This document shows, piece after piece, positions 28,548 to 37,480 of a DNA stretch of 64,000 nucleotides. The notes beneath the pieces were generated by a model, which had not been told where the DNA came from, made no database searches, and was given only the letters and a program-made list of their open reading frames with translations. The translations under genes were made by a program, and so were the position numbers. How positions within the stretch are numbered: position 1 is the first letter of the stretch; each line of letters starts with the position of its first letter. The DNA lies in assembly GCA_903920435.1 (NCBI GenBank), contig CAIXMB010000094.1:1-64000 (forward strand), in the 5' to 3' direction. The stretch comes from an uncultured Actinomycetes bacterium. Its GTDB lineage: Bacteria; Actinomycetota; Actinomycetes; Actinomycetales; Microbacteriaceae.

Positions 28548-29729
28548 GTGCAAAGCCGCAACCCAACGCCGGGTTCTCAGACTTCATTACGCGAAGCCAA
28601 CCGCGCGCGTATTGTCGAGTCGCTCATGCACCACGGCCACCTCACCCAGGTGGAGCTCGCCGGATCGACCGGGCTCTCGCCCGCCACCGTGTCGAACATC
28701 GTCAAGGAGCTCTCGGCCTCCGGGGTGCTGCACACCTCGGTCACCTCGCGCAGCGGCCGCCGCGCGACGGAAGTCACCCTCGCCCGTCGCCTCGGGCTCG
28801 TCGCGGGCCTGCACTTCTCGAGCCGCCACCTGCGCGTCGCCATCTCGGATGTGGGGCGCACCGTCGTCGCCGAGAACCACGTGCCGCTCGCCCTCGACCA
28901 CCGCCACGACCGGGAGCTCGACCGCGCGACGCTCCTCTTGAGCGACATGCTCGAATCGGTCGACGCGACGTTCTCCGACCTCCTCGCGGTGGGGATCGCG
29001 CTCCCCGCGCCCATCGACACCAACACCGGCATGATCGCGACCCCCGGCCTGCTGCGCGGGTGGGAGAACGTGCGGGTCGCGGAGGTCATGACCAACCGCA
29101 TCGAGGTGCCCGTCTTCGTCGACAACGAGGCGAACCTCGGCGGCCTCGCCGAAGTGCGCTCGGGCGCGGCGCGGGGCACCAGGGGCGCCGTCTACATCCG
29201 GGTCGGCCACGGCGTGAGCGCCGGGCTCGTGATCAACGGGGCGATCTACCGCGGCGTCACGGGCAAGGCCGGCCAGATCGGCCACGTCACCATCGACGAG
29301 AACGGCCCGATCTGCCGCTGCGGCAGCCGCGGCTGCCTCGACACGCTCGCGGGCGGCCCCGCCCTGCTCGAGCTCTTCCGCGACGACCCCGGCATGCAGC
29401 GCCTGCGCGACCTGCTCGTGCGCGCGGAGTCCGGTGACGCGAGCGCACGTCGCGTCATCGCGGATGCGGGCCGCCACATCGGTATCGCCGCGGCGAGCCT
29501 GTGCAACCTCTTCGACCCCGAACGGCTCGTGATCGGAGGCGAACTGGCCCAGGCCGGCGAGATCCTCCTCGCCCCCATGAGGCACGCCCTCGAGCGCTCG
29601 GCGCTCGCGGGAGTGGAGGGCGTTCCCGAGATCGTGCAGGGCGAACTCGGTGAGAGGGCGGAGCTCCTCGGAGCGCTCGCGCTCGCCATCGAGAACGTCG
29701 GCCTCGAGGCCGACGTTCGAAGGCGATGA
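28548..29729 (+). CDS. ROK-family transcriptional regulator with zinc motif
   Basis: A 393-residue repressor-type ROK protein. The N-terminal winged helix (about 12-75; LTQVELAGSTGLSPATVSNI) precedes a full ROK domain with the zinc motif CRCGSRGCLD. The GTG start is preceded by TATCTT at 28536-28541, only 6 bases away, with no Shine-Dalgarno. This points to a leaderless message. It sits between two CUT2 transporters, divergent from one and co-directional with the other (61 bases ahead), and is the likely local regulator of one or both. Confidence 0.87.
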   Translation: MQSRNPTPGSQTSLREANRARIVESLMHHGHLTQVELAGSTGLSPATVSNIVKELSASGVLHTSVTSRSGRRATEVTLARRLGLVAGLHFSSRHLRVAISDVGRTVVAENHVPLALDHRHDRELDRATLLLSDMLESVDATFSDLLAVGIALPAPIDTNTGMIATPGLLRGWENVRVAEVMTNRIEVPVFVDNEANLGGLAEVRSGAARGTRGAVYIRVGHGVSAGLVINGAIYRGVTGKAGQIGHVTIDENGPICRCGSRGCLDTLAGGPALLELFRDDPGMQRLRDLLVRAESGDASARRVIADAGRHIGIAAASLCNLFDPERLVIGGELAQAGEILLAPMRHALERSALAGVEGVPEIVQGELGERAELLGALALAIENVGLEADVRRR

Positions 29730-29789
29730 GCCCCAGCTATTGATCACCCGTCCACAGCAACACTCGAGCCACCAACGAAGGCGGTCCCA

Positions 29790-30854
29790 GTGAGAGGCAG
29801 CACCATCACATCCCGGTTCGTCAGGTTCACCGCGCTCGCGGTCGTCGCGCTCATCGCGTCGGGCGCGCTCGCTGCCTGCACCACCGGCAGCAATGCCATC
29901 AAGATCGCGCTCCTGCTCCCCGAGTCGAAGACGGCACGGTACGAGGCGTTCGACCGCCCGTTCTTCGAGAAGCGCATCGCGGAGCTCGGCGACTACGAGG
30001 TGCTCTACTCGAACGCCGACCAGGATGCCGCGAAGCAGCAGTCGCAGGCGGAGGCCGCCCTGGTCTCCGGCGCCAAGGTGCTCGTGCTCGACCCGGTCGA
30101 CTCCTCGGCGGCCGCGAGCATCGTCGCGGCGGCCAACGCGCAGGGCGTTCCGGTGATCGCCTACGACCGGATCGTCAACGGCGGTCAGCTCGCCTACTAC
30201 GTGTCGTTCGACAACGAGAACATCGGCGAGCTGCAGGGCGCGGCGCTCGTGAAGAAGCTCGATGAGGATGGCGCGAGCGGCGGCATCCTCATGGTCAACG
30301 GCTCCCCCACCGACGGCAACGCCGGTGAGTTCAAGTCGGGGGCCCACCTCAAGATCGACGGCAGCGACTACCCCGTGCTCGCCGAGTTCGACTCACCGGA
30401 CTGGAGCCCCGACAAGGCGCAGGACTGGGTGGCCGGCCAGATCACGCAGTTCGGCGACCGCATCGCGGGCGTCTACGCCGCGAACGACGGCACCGCGGGC
30501 GGCGCGATCGCCGCGCTCAAGGCCGCGAACGTGACCCCGCTGCCCATCGTCACCGGCCGGGACGCGGAACTCGCGGGCATCCAGCGCATCGTCTCGGGCG
30601 ACCAGTACATGACCATCTACAAGGCCATGAAGCAGCAGGCGACGCTCGCCGCCGAGGTCGCGGTGAAGCTCGCCAAGGGCGAGACCGTCACCGGCGACAT
30701 CGAGGTGAACGGCGCGCCCGCGACCCTGCTCTCCGCCGTCGTCGTCACGAGGGACAACATCATGGATACCGTTGTGGCAGACGGGATCTACACGGTTGCC
30801 GAGATCTGCACCCCCGAATATGCCGCGGCCTGTGCCGCTGCGGGAATCAAATAG
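29790..30854 (+). CDS. CUT2 sugar-binding lipoprotein (xylose-type)
   Basis: A 354-residue binding lipoprotein. The signal ends at the lipobox LAAC around residue 30. The mature domain (IKIALLLPESKTARYEAFDR, VIAYDRIVNGGQLAYYVSFDN) resembles XylF-like pentose-binding proteins. Start GTG at 29790 with AAGGCGG about 6 bases upstream. The gene order is binding protein, ATPase, permease, all on the plus strand. Confidence 0.85.
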   Translation: MRGSTITSRFVRFTALAVVALIASGALAACTTGSNAIKIALLLPESKTARYEAFDRPFFEKRIAELGDYEVLYSNADQDAAKQQSQAEAALVSGAKVLVLDPVDSSAAASIVAAANAQGVPVIAYDRIVNGGQLAYYVSFDNENIGELQGAALVKKLDEDGASGGILMVNGSPTDGNAGEFKSGAHLKIDGSDYPVLAEFDSPDWSPDKAQDWVAGQITQFGDRIAGVYAANDGTAGGAIAALKAANVTPLPIVTGRDAELAGIQRIVSGDQYMTIYKAMKQQATLAAEVAVKLAKGETVTGDIEVNGAPATLLSAVVVTRDNIMDTVVADGIYTVAEICTPEYAAACAAAGIK

Positions 30855-30860
30855 GACCGA

Positions 30861-31670
30861 ATGACCAACCTCTCCAGCACCACTCGAAGCCGCACCGCGG
30901 AGCAGCTGCTCTCGCTGCGCGGCATCACCAAGCGCTTCGGCGCCGTGCGCGCCCTCAGCGGCGTCGACCTCGACGTGTACGCGGGCGAGGTCGTCGCGAT
31001 CGTGGGCGACAACGGCGCGGGCAAGTCGACGCTGGTGAAGATCCTCGCGGGTGTGCACCCGCAGGACGGCGGCACCATCTCGTTCGGCGGCGTGCCGACG
31101 CACATCCCGAGCCCCACCGACTCGCGCGACCTCGGCATCGCCACCGTGTACCAGGACCTCTCGCTGTGCGACAACCTCGACGTGGTGAGCAACCTGTGGC
31201 TCGGTCGCGAGCTGCGCAAGAACGGCGCGCTCGACGAGGTCGAGATGGAGCAGCGCTCGTGGACCCTGCTGCGCGAGCTCAGCGCGCGCATCCCGTCGGT
31301 GCGCATCCCGGTCGCGGCGCTCTCGGGCGGCCAGCGCCAGACGGTCGCCATCGCGCGCTCGCTCATCGGCGAGCCGAGCGTCGTGATCCTCGACGAGCCG
31401 ACTGCCGCGCTCGGTGTCGCACAGACCGCCGAGGTGCTCAACCTCATCGAGCGCCTGCGCGAGCGCGGGCTCGGCGTCATCCTCATCAGCCACAACATCG
31501 CCGACGTGCAAGCCGTCGCCGACCGGATCATCGTGCTGCGGCTCGGTCGCAACAACGGAGACTTCAGGGTCGCGGATGTCACGAGCGAGATGATCATCGC
31601 CGCCATCACCGGTGCCAGCGACAACTCGGTGAGCCGCCGCGCTGCGCTGCAGGAAGAGAACGAGTCATGA
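30861..31670 (+). CDS. CUT2 sugar ABC ATPase, single-domain
   Basis: A 269-residue ATPase with only one ABC domain: Walker A GDNGAGKST, signature LSGGQRQTVAIARSL, Walker [12 protein letters not shown], His switch LISHNIAD. Most CUT2 ATPases are duplicated two-domain proteins of about 500 residues. This half-size type (FrcA-like) must act as a homodimer. It follows the binding-protein gene by 6 bases and overlaps the permease gene by ATGA. Confidence 0.9.
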   Translation: MTNLSSTTRSRTAEQLLSLRGITKRFGAVRALSGVDLDVYAGEVVAIVGDNGAGKSTLVKILAGVHPQDGGTISFGGVPTHIPSPTDSRDLGIATVYQDLSLCDNLDVVSNLWLGRELRKNGALDEVEMEQRSWTLLRELSARIPSVRIPVAALSGGQRQTVAIARSLIGEPSVVILDEPTAALGVAQTAEVLNLIERLRERGLGVILISHNIADVQAVADRIIVLRLGRNNGDFRVADVTSEMIIAAITGASDNSVSRRAALQEENES

Positions 31671-32899
31671 CCGAGACCAAACTCGACCAGCAAGACGAGC
31701 GGGTAGTCCGCAACCCCGGGTTCCGCGGTGCCGTGCGCGACTTCGTGCTGCGCGTGCGCGGCGGCGACCTCGGCTCGCTGCCCGTCATCCTCGGGCTGGT
31801 CGTCATCTGGACGGTCTTCCAGATCCTGAACCCCACCTTCCTGTCGAGCTCGAACCTCGTGAACCTCACCACCCAGTCGGCCGCGGTGGGCACGATCGCC
31901 ATCGGCATCGTGCTGGTGCTCCTGCTCGGCGAGATCGACCTCTCCGTCGGCTCGGTGAGCGGGCTCTCGTCCGCGATCCTCGCTGTCGGCTTCGTGCAGC
32001 TCGGCATCCCCCTGCCGCTCGTGCTGCTCGCCTCGCTCGTCGCCGGAGTGCTCGCCGGTCTCGCGTTCGGCTTCCTGCGCACCCTGTTCGGCGTGCCCAG
32101 CTTCGTCATCACCCTGGGCGGCCTGCTGGGCATCCTGGGCCTGCAGCTCTTCGTACTGGGCAAGACGAAGTCGATCAACATCCCGTTCGACTCAGGTGTC
32201 GTGCAGTTCGGGCAGCAGTGGTTCCTCCCGGCGTGGTCGAGCTACCTGCTCGTGGCCATCGCCGTGCTGGTGTTCGCGTGGAACTCGCTCGCCCTCTCCC
32301 GCCGGCGCGAGTCGGCCGGTCTGTCGTCGCTGCCGCTCAGCATCATCGTGCTGCGCAGCGCGGGCCTCCTCGTCTTCCTCGGCCTAGCCGCCTGGTACCT
32401 GAACCTGTCGCGCGGGGTGGGCGCGCCGTTCGCGCTGTTCCTCGTGCTCGTCGTGATCATGCACTTCTTCCTCACCCGCACGCGCTGGGGCCGGTCGGTG
32501 TTCGCCGTGGGCGGCAACGTCGAGGCGGCGCGGCGAGCGGGCATCCGGGTCAACCGCGTCTACATCTCGGTCTTCGTGCTGTGCTCGCTGTTCGCCGCGC
32601 TCGGCGGCCTGATGGCCGCCGCACGCGCGGCCTCCGCGAACTCGTCGAGCGGTGGCGGCGACACCAACCTCAACGCGATCGCCGCTGCCGTGATCGGAGG
32701 CACCTCGCTGTTCGGCGGGCGCGGCTCGGCGTTCTCGGCGGTGCTCGGCATCGTCGTGATCATGTCGATCAACTCCGGGCTCGCGCTGCTGTTCCTCGAG
32801 TCGTACGTGCAGTACATCGTCACGGGCGCAGTGCTGCTGCTCGCCGTCGTGATCGACTCGCTGTCGCGGCGCTCACGGGCGGCTGCCGGCCGCGCCTAG
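31667..32899 (+). CDS. CUT2 sugar ABC permease (XylH-like)
   Basis: A 410-residue permease with about 10 to 11 hydrophobic segments, including GEIDLSVGSVSGLSSAI and the late NLNAIAAAVIGGTSLFGG typical of BPD_transp_2 sugar permeases. Length and the extra central loop match XylH-type permeases more than RbsC. The ATG overlaps the ATPase stop as ATGA. Its stop codon overlaps the convergent surface-protein stop (CTAG, 32896-32899). Confidence 0.9.
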   Translation: MTETKLDQQDERVVRNPGFRGAVRDFVLRVRGGDLGSLPVILGLVVIWTVFQILNPTFLSSSNLVNLTTQSAAVGTIAIGIVLVLLLGEIDLSVGSVSGLSSAILAVGFVQLGIPLPLVLLASLVAGVLAGLAFGFLRTLFGVPSFVITLGGLLGILGLQLFVLGKTKSINIPFDSGVVQFGQQWFLPAWSSYLLVAIAVLVFAWNSLALSRRRESAGLSSLPLSIIVLRSAGLLVFLGLAAWYLNLSRGVGAPFALFLVLVVIMHFFLTRTRWGRSVFAVGGNVEAARRAGIRVNRVYISVFVLCSLFAALGGLMAAARAASANSSSGGGDTNLNAIAAAVIGGTSLFGGRGSAFSAVLGIVVIMSINSGLALLFLESYVQYIVTGAVLLLAVVIDSLSRRSRAAAGRA

Positions 32900-35800
32900 G
32901 CGGTGGCCCAGCTCCGCTTGTAGGCGGCGGACTCCCACTCGTCGTCGTAGGGCTCGTCGCGCAGTCGCGGCAGCGCCATGGCGAGCACGAGCCCGACCAC
33001 GAGCACGGCACCGGCGAGGATCGCGAGCAGCGGCACGTCGAGCAGCAGGCCCGCGGCCACGGGGGCCGCGGTGGCCACCACGAGCACGGCGCGCTTGGTC
33101 CAGGCCCAGCCGGCCGACTCGAGCGCGCGCGCGAGGCGCGAGGCGACGAGCAGCAGGGCAAGGGCACCGAGCGCCCAGAGCAGCCACCACGGCGCCTGCA
33201 GGTCGAGCGGGATGATGCGCACCGCGAGCTGCGAGCCGCCGAGCGTGTTGTCGCCCGACACGCGCACCGCGGCATCCGTGCCCTGGTCGAACTTCTGGAT
33301 CTCGTCGAGCTGCGCCGCGGTGAGCACGATGGCACCCGTCGCATCGACCGACACGGCGCCGATCTCGCGGTCTCCCACCACGCGCAGGTGGTGCACGCCG
33401 GCCGGCAGCACGTCCATGGCCATGTCGCCCTCGACGAGCGCCGTGCCGTCCTTGCCGACCACGGTGCTCGCGAACACCACGGGCGTCGAGGTCATCGCGA
33501 GGTACACGGTGCTTCCGGGCTTGTAGCCCGTCACCTGCACCGAGAAGTGCACCCAGCTCTTAGCTGTGTCGGTGACGAGCGAGCCCAGGGTCACGGGCAA
33601 GTCGAGCGTCGCAAGGGTGAAGTACTCCTTGTCGGACGAGGGGATGCGCGCCGTGGTCGGCGGGGCGGCGTCGGCAGCAGCCAGCGGCTCGGCGCCCGTG
33701 AGCACGGCGAAGGTGTTCGAGCGGTCACCGCCGGCGGCGTCGCGCGCGGCCTTCGCGATCATCGTCGCGTCGAGCGTGCTCCCGCCGCCCACGGCGATGG
33801 TCGCGAGCGTCTTGGCCCCGAGCACGTCGACCCGCGCCGTCGTTCCGGGCGCGTAGCCGCTGATCGTCTCCGACTGCAGTTCGGTGACCGTGCGCTTCGC
33901 CGAGCCGAGCTGGTCGGCGGAGACGCCGGCGGCCGCGACCTGCGAGCCCGACCCGAGGTCGACGGTGTTCGTGCTCGTCGCGGGCTTCGGGGTCTTCACC
34001 GTCGCGCCGAGCACGGGCGTGCGCGGCTTGGGCGTCGCCACCGGTGCGGCGGCCGGAGCCGGGTCGTCGTCGCGCGAGGTCGCGCGCTGCACGACCGGGG
34101 CGACGGATGCCGCAGCGATGACGATCCGCAGCGTGCGGGTGTGCGTGGCGCCGCCCTCGGTGTACGACACCGTGACGTTCAGGTCGTACGCCGCCGTGGG
34201 TGTTCCGGAGAGCATGCCCGTGGACGGGTTGAGGCCCAGGCCGTAGGGCAGGCCGCTCAGCACCGCCCAGGTTCCGCCGCCCACTCCGCCGGTGGCGAGG
34301 TAGGTGGTCGCGTATGCCGAGCCCGCGGTGCCACCGGGCAGCGAACTCGTCGTGATGCCGATGATGCGGAACGAGCGCGTGACATCCGCGGCCGCCGAGT
34401 AGGTGGCGTCGCCCGGCTGGCTCGCCGTGAGCGTGCACAGGCCCGTGGCAACGATGGTCACCGTGAAGCCCGAGACCGTGCAGACGGCAGTCGTGCTCGA
34501 GGCCAGCGAGGGGGTGAGGCCCGTGGCATCCGTGCTCGGGGCGAGCACCACGCTCGCGGTGGAGATCGCGAGGGTCGACGGCTGGGCGAAGGTGATCGTC
34601 TGCGTCAGGGGTGCCGCGACGTCGACGGTGAGCGACAGGCTCGAGGTGACGGTGGCGCCGCCCTCGGTGTACGTGACCTCGACGGTGCCGGTGAAGGCGC
34701 TCGTCGGCGTGCCGTGCAGTTCGCCCGTGGCCGGGTCGAGCGTGAGGCCCGCGGGCAGCGAGCTCGTCGCAGCCCAGGTGCCGCCGCCCGCCGCACCCGC
34801 GAGGGCGTAGGTGGCCGAGTAAGCCGAGCGAGCCGTGCCGTTCGGCAGCGAGGAGGTGGTGATCTCGATGACGCGGAAGGTGCGGGTCACATCGGTGGCC
34901 GCGGCGTAGGTCGAGTCACCGGGCTGGCTCGCGGTGAGCGAGCACAGGCCAGCACCGACGATTGTGACTGTGGGGTCGGCGAAGGTGCACACCGCGGGCG
35001 TCGTCGAGACGATGGTCGGCGTCAGGCCGGAGTCGGCGGTCGCCCCCACCGTGAACGGCGTCGCGCCCACCGGCTGGGTCGCGAGCGGCGAGAATGTGAT
35101 GGTCTGGGGCGTGAGTGCCGCAGCACCCACGACGGTGAGGGCGAGCGTCACCGTGTGCGTCGCGGAGCCCTCGGTGTAGCTGAAGCGGTAGCTGCCGGTG
35201 CTCGTGGCGGTGGGCGTACCCGAGAGTTCGCCCGTCGTCGCGTCGAGCGAGAGGCCGCTCGGAAGCGTGTCCAGAGCAGCCCAGGTGCCGCCGCCCGCGG
35301 CACCCGCGAGCGCGAGCGTCTGCGAGTACGCGGTGCCGACCTGGCCGTCGGTGAGCGACGCGGTGGTGATCGCGAAGACCGCGAACGAGCGCGTCACGTC
35401 GGGCGCCGCCAGCCACGTGCCGTTGCCGGCCTGGCTCGCGGTGAGCGTGCAGGTTCCCGCCGCGACAAGGGTCACGGTGAAGGACGAGACGGTGCAGACA
35501 CCCGCGGTCGACGACGCGAGCGTCGCGGCGAGGCCGCTCGACGCGGTCGGGCTCACGGCGATGCTCGCCGTCGAGATGGCCTGGGTGGCCGGCTGCGCGA
35601 AGGTGATCGTCTGGGAGGCGCGCGTGAGGTTGAACGACCGCGTGACCGGCGAGGCCGCGGCGTAGGTCGCGTCGCCCGGCTGGGTCGCGCGCACGCTGCA
35701 CAGTCCGATGCTCACGGGCACGATGGAGGTGCCGCTGATCGTGCAGACGCCGAGGGTCAGCGAGGTGAGGGTCACGGAGCGCGCGGGAGCGGTGGTCGCG

Positions 35801-37305
35801 GCATCCGTGCTGATCGTGGCGCCGGAGAACTCGCGGTCCCCGGGGTTGGTGAAGGTGATGGACTGGCCGAGGAGCGTGGTCACGGCGAACTGCTGCGTCA
35901 CGGCCTCGGCGCGGCCGTAGTTCGCATCGCCGTCCTGGCTCGCGATGACGACGCAGGTCGCTGACGTGACGCCGGCGGGGAGCGCGGCGGTCGTGATGGT
36001 GAGGCCGCTCACCGTGCACACGCCCGTGGAGAGCGAGGTGAGGGTGGGGGTGAGGCCGGACGAGGCCGTCGCGTTGCTCGCGAACACCTGCTGCGTCGCG
36101 CCGTTCTGGCTGCCGGGGCTCGGGAAGCTGATCGTCTGCGAGGTCGTGGCGGTCGTGAACGTGAGGGTCGCGGGCGTGCTGAACGCGAGCCCGTCGTTGA
36201 CCTCGAACGTGAAGCTGCCACCACCGGGGGCCGGGCTGAGCCGCAGTTTGCCGAGGTCGAGGTCGCTCACCGTGATGGTGTCGCCGGCGGTGACCGGCAC
36301 CCAGCCGCTCGACAAGTAGAACTCGAGGATGCCCGCGGTCGGCAGGGTTGCGACCTTGAGCGAGGCGAAGGCGTTGTTCTCGACGTCGCTGTACGGGAAG
36401 TCGGAGGCGCGGAATACGTAGCCGGTGTCCTGCGCGGCGAAGAAGGTGGTGATGTCGGCGGTGGTGGGCGCGGCGTTGAACGGGTTCGTGCTCAGGGTCG
36501 GGGTGACCGCGGTGGTGCCGTTGGTCGTCCACGTGCCACCCGCGCTGAAATCGAGCGCGAAGTAGGCGGTACCGCCGCCGAGCTCGCCGATGCGCACGGT
36601 GAGAGTCGAGATCTGGTCGTAGTTCACCTGCACGCGCGAGAACGAGTACGAACCGGAGGTGGCACTGACGTTGAGGCTGCCGTCGCGCGAGACGAACCGC
36701 ACGAGGCCCGCACCCTTGTCGGAGGCGTCCAGCCCCTTGGTCGACGACTCGGAGTAGCTCTTGTACGACTGGAAGCCGCGGAAGTCGATGAACTGCTTGA
36801 CGCCGGAGAGCCCGTCGATGTCGTAGGAGTTGATGGCGACGTTCGCGAGGGTCACGGGCACGCCGGAGCCCACGCCCGTGTAGGTGCCGCCCTCGTAGAA
36901 GCTGAACTCGTAGGTGACCATCGACTCGGTGCCGCTCGACCCGTTGATGTCGCTCATGAAGAGGTCGTCGACGGCCTGGGTCGATCCGGGCGGGGCGCTC
37001 GTGACGGCAGAGCCCTCGTCGTACTTCGTGAGGCTGACGCCGGCGAGTGCGACGGTCTTGATCACGGCATCGACGACGACGCCGTTGATCGTGGCCACGT
37101 CCGTGTACTTCATGATGTCGCCGACGGCCTTGCCGGTGCCGCCGCTCGTGATCGCGACGCGGTTCGCCTGCTTGAACTTGAGCGAGACGGATGACGCGTC
37201 GTACACGGTCGCGGAGGCGGGAGCCGTCGACTCCGGCACGACGCCCAGGGGTGCCAGGACGGCCAGGAGCATGACGACGAGGCCCGCCCCGATGAACTTA
37301 CGCAC
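32896..37305 (-). CDS. Large surface protein with Ig-like repeats and C-terminal membrane anchor
   Basis: A 1469-residue exported protein. It starts with a signal peptide (about 1-33). A unique N-terminal region spans 34-380. The repeat region follows, with five 'QTITF' modules (about 389-475, 480-560, 564-645, 733-813, 902-982), each with a paired-cysteine pattern (VCTVSG...CTLTASQ.GD). These alternate with three putative-Ig (He_PIG) modules (about 646-727, 814-897, 983-1065; LPSGLSLDATTGELSGTPT). A proline/alanine linker, a final beta region (1110-1365), two to three membrane helices (1371-1446) and a charged tail close it. There is no LPxTG. I chose the GTG at 37305 behind GGGGGA. An adhesin or polysaccharide-binding role is possible but not shown. 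Confidence 0.85.
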   Translation of the reverse strand: MRKFIGAGLVVMLLAVLAPLGVVPESTAPASATVYDASSVSLKFKQANRVAITSGGTGKAVGDIMKYTDVATINGVVVDAVIKTVALAGVSLTKYDEGSAVTSAPPGSTQAVDDLFMSDINGSSGTESMVTYEFSFYEGGTYTGVGSGVPVTLANVAINSYDIDGLSGVKQFIDFRGFQSYKSYSESSTKGLDASDKGAGLVRFVSRDGSLNVSATSGSYSFSRVQVNYDQISTLTVRIGELGGGTAYFALDFSAGGTWTTNGTTAVTPTLSTNPFNAAPTTADITTFFAAQDTGYVFRASDFPYSDVENNAFASLKVATLPTAGILEFYLSSGWVPVTAGDTITVSDLDLGKLRLSPAPGGGSFTFEVNDGLAFSTPATLTFTTATTSQTISFPSPGSQNGATQQVFASNATASSGLTPTLTSLSTGVCTVSGLTITTAALPAGVTSATCVVIASQDGDANYGRAEAVTQQFAVTTLLGQSITFTNPGDREFSGATISTDAATTAPARSVTLTSLTLGVCTISGTSIVPVSIGLCSVRATQPGDATYAAASPVTRSFNLTRASQTITFAQPATQAISTASIAVSPTASSGLAATLASSTAGVCTVSSFTVTLVAAGTCTLTASQAGNGTWLAAPDVTRSFAVFAITTASLTDGQVGTAYSQTLALAGAAGGGTWAALDTLPSGLSLDATTGELSGTPTATSTGSYRFSYTEGSATHTVTLALTVVGAAALTPQTITFSPLATQPVGATPFTVGATADSGLTPTIVSTTPAVCTFADPTVTIVGAGLCSLTASQPGDSTYAAATDVTRTFRVIEITTSSLPNGTARSAYSATYALAGAAGGGTWAATSSLPAGLTLDPATGELHGTPTSAFTGTVEVTYTEGGATVTSSLSLTVDVAAPLTQTITFAQPSTLAISTASVVLAPSTDATGLTPSLASSTTAVCTVSGFTVTIVATGLCTLTASQPGDATYSAAADVTRSFRIIGITTSSLPGGTAGSAYATTYLATGGVGGGTWAVLSGLPYGLGLNPSTGMLSGTPTAAYDLNVTVSYTEGGATHTRTLRIVIAAASVAPVVQRATSRDDDPAPAAAPVATPKPRTPVLGATVKTPKPATSTNTVDLGSGSQVAAAGVSADQLGSAKRTVTELQSETISGYAPGTTARVDVLGAKTLATIAVGGGSTLDATMIAKAARDAAGGDRSNTFAVLTGAEPLAAADAAPPTTARIPSSDKEYFTLATLDLPVTLGSLVTDTAKSWVHFSVQVTGYKPGSTVYLAMTSTPVVFASTVVGKDGTALVEGDMAMDVLPAGVHHLRVVGDREIGAVSVDATGAIVLTAAQLDEIQKFDQGTDAAVRVSGDNTLGGSQLAVRIIPLDLQAPWWLLWALGALALLLVASRLARALESAGWAWTKRAVLVVATAAPVAAGLLLDVPLLAILAGAVLVVGLVLAMALPRLRDEPYDDEWESAAYKRSWATA
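34111..36141 (-). repeat. Coding repeats of the large surface protein
   Basis: DNA encoding eight alternating beta modules. Some copies are close at the nucleotide level: CCCAGGTGCCGCCGCCCG recurs near 34780 and 35281, at equivalent positions of two He_PIG modules. Such similarity can allow repeat gain or loss by recombination. Confidence 0.6.
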
Positions 37306-37439
37306 GATGTGATCCCCCGCTTGGTGCACTGCGCGATGCCCCCGCACCGCCTCGTCCAAGGGTGGCAGAGCGGGGTACATCCGCGCGCACCGGCGGCGCC
37401 CCCAGTAGGAGGGCACGAGTCACCCCAGAAACGGGGACA

Positions 37440-37465
37440 GGCCCGGCCGCTCGCGCGACCGGGCC
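37440..37465 (-). terminator. Hairpin after the third CUT2 operon
   Basis: GGCCCGG (37440-37446) pairs with CCGGGCC (37459-37465), 16 bases past the permease stop. The flanking bases do not show a U tract. Likely the operon terminator. The rest of 37306-37480 shows no gene. Confidence 0.55.
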
Positions 37466-37480
37466 CGTCTCGAACTGCTG

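Noticed and set aside
32218-35964. 1248-codon plus-strand open frame through the permease end and the surface gene
   Set aside because: Low-complexity Arg/Gly/Ala composition with no motifs. It runs antisense to the clearly structured repeat protein.
34111-36141. CRISPR-like array reading of the regular repeats in the surface gene
   Set aside because: The repeats are coding, about 80 codons long and imperfect. There are no short identical repeats with uniform spacers and no cas genes.
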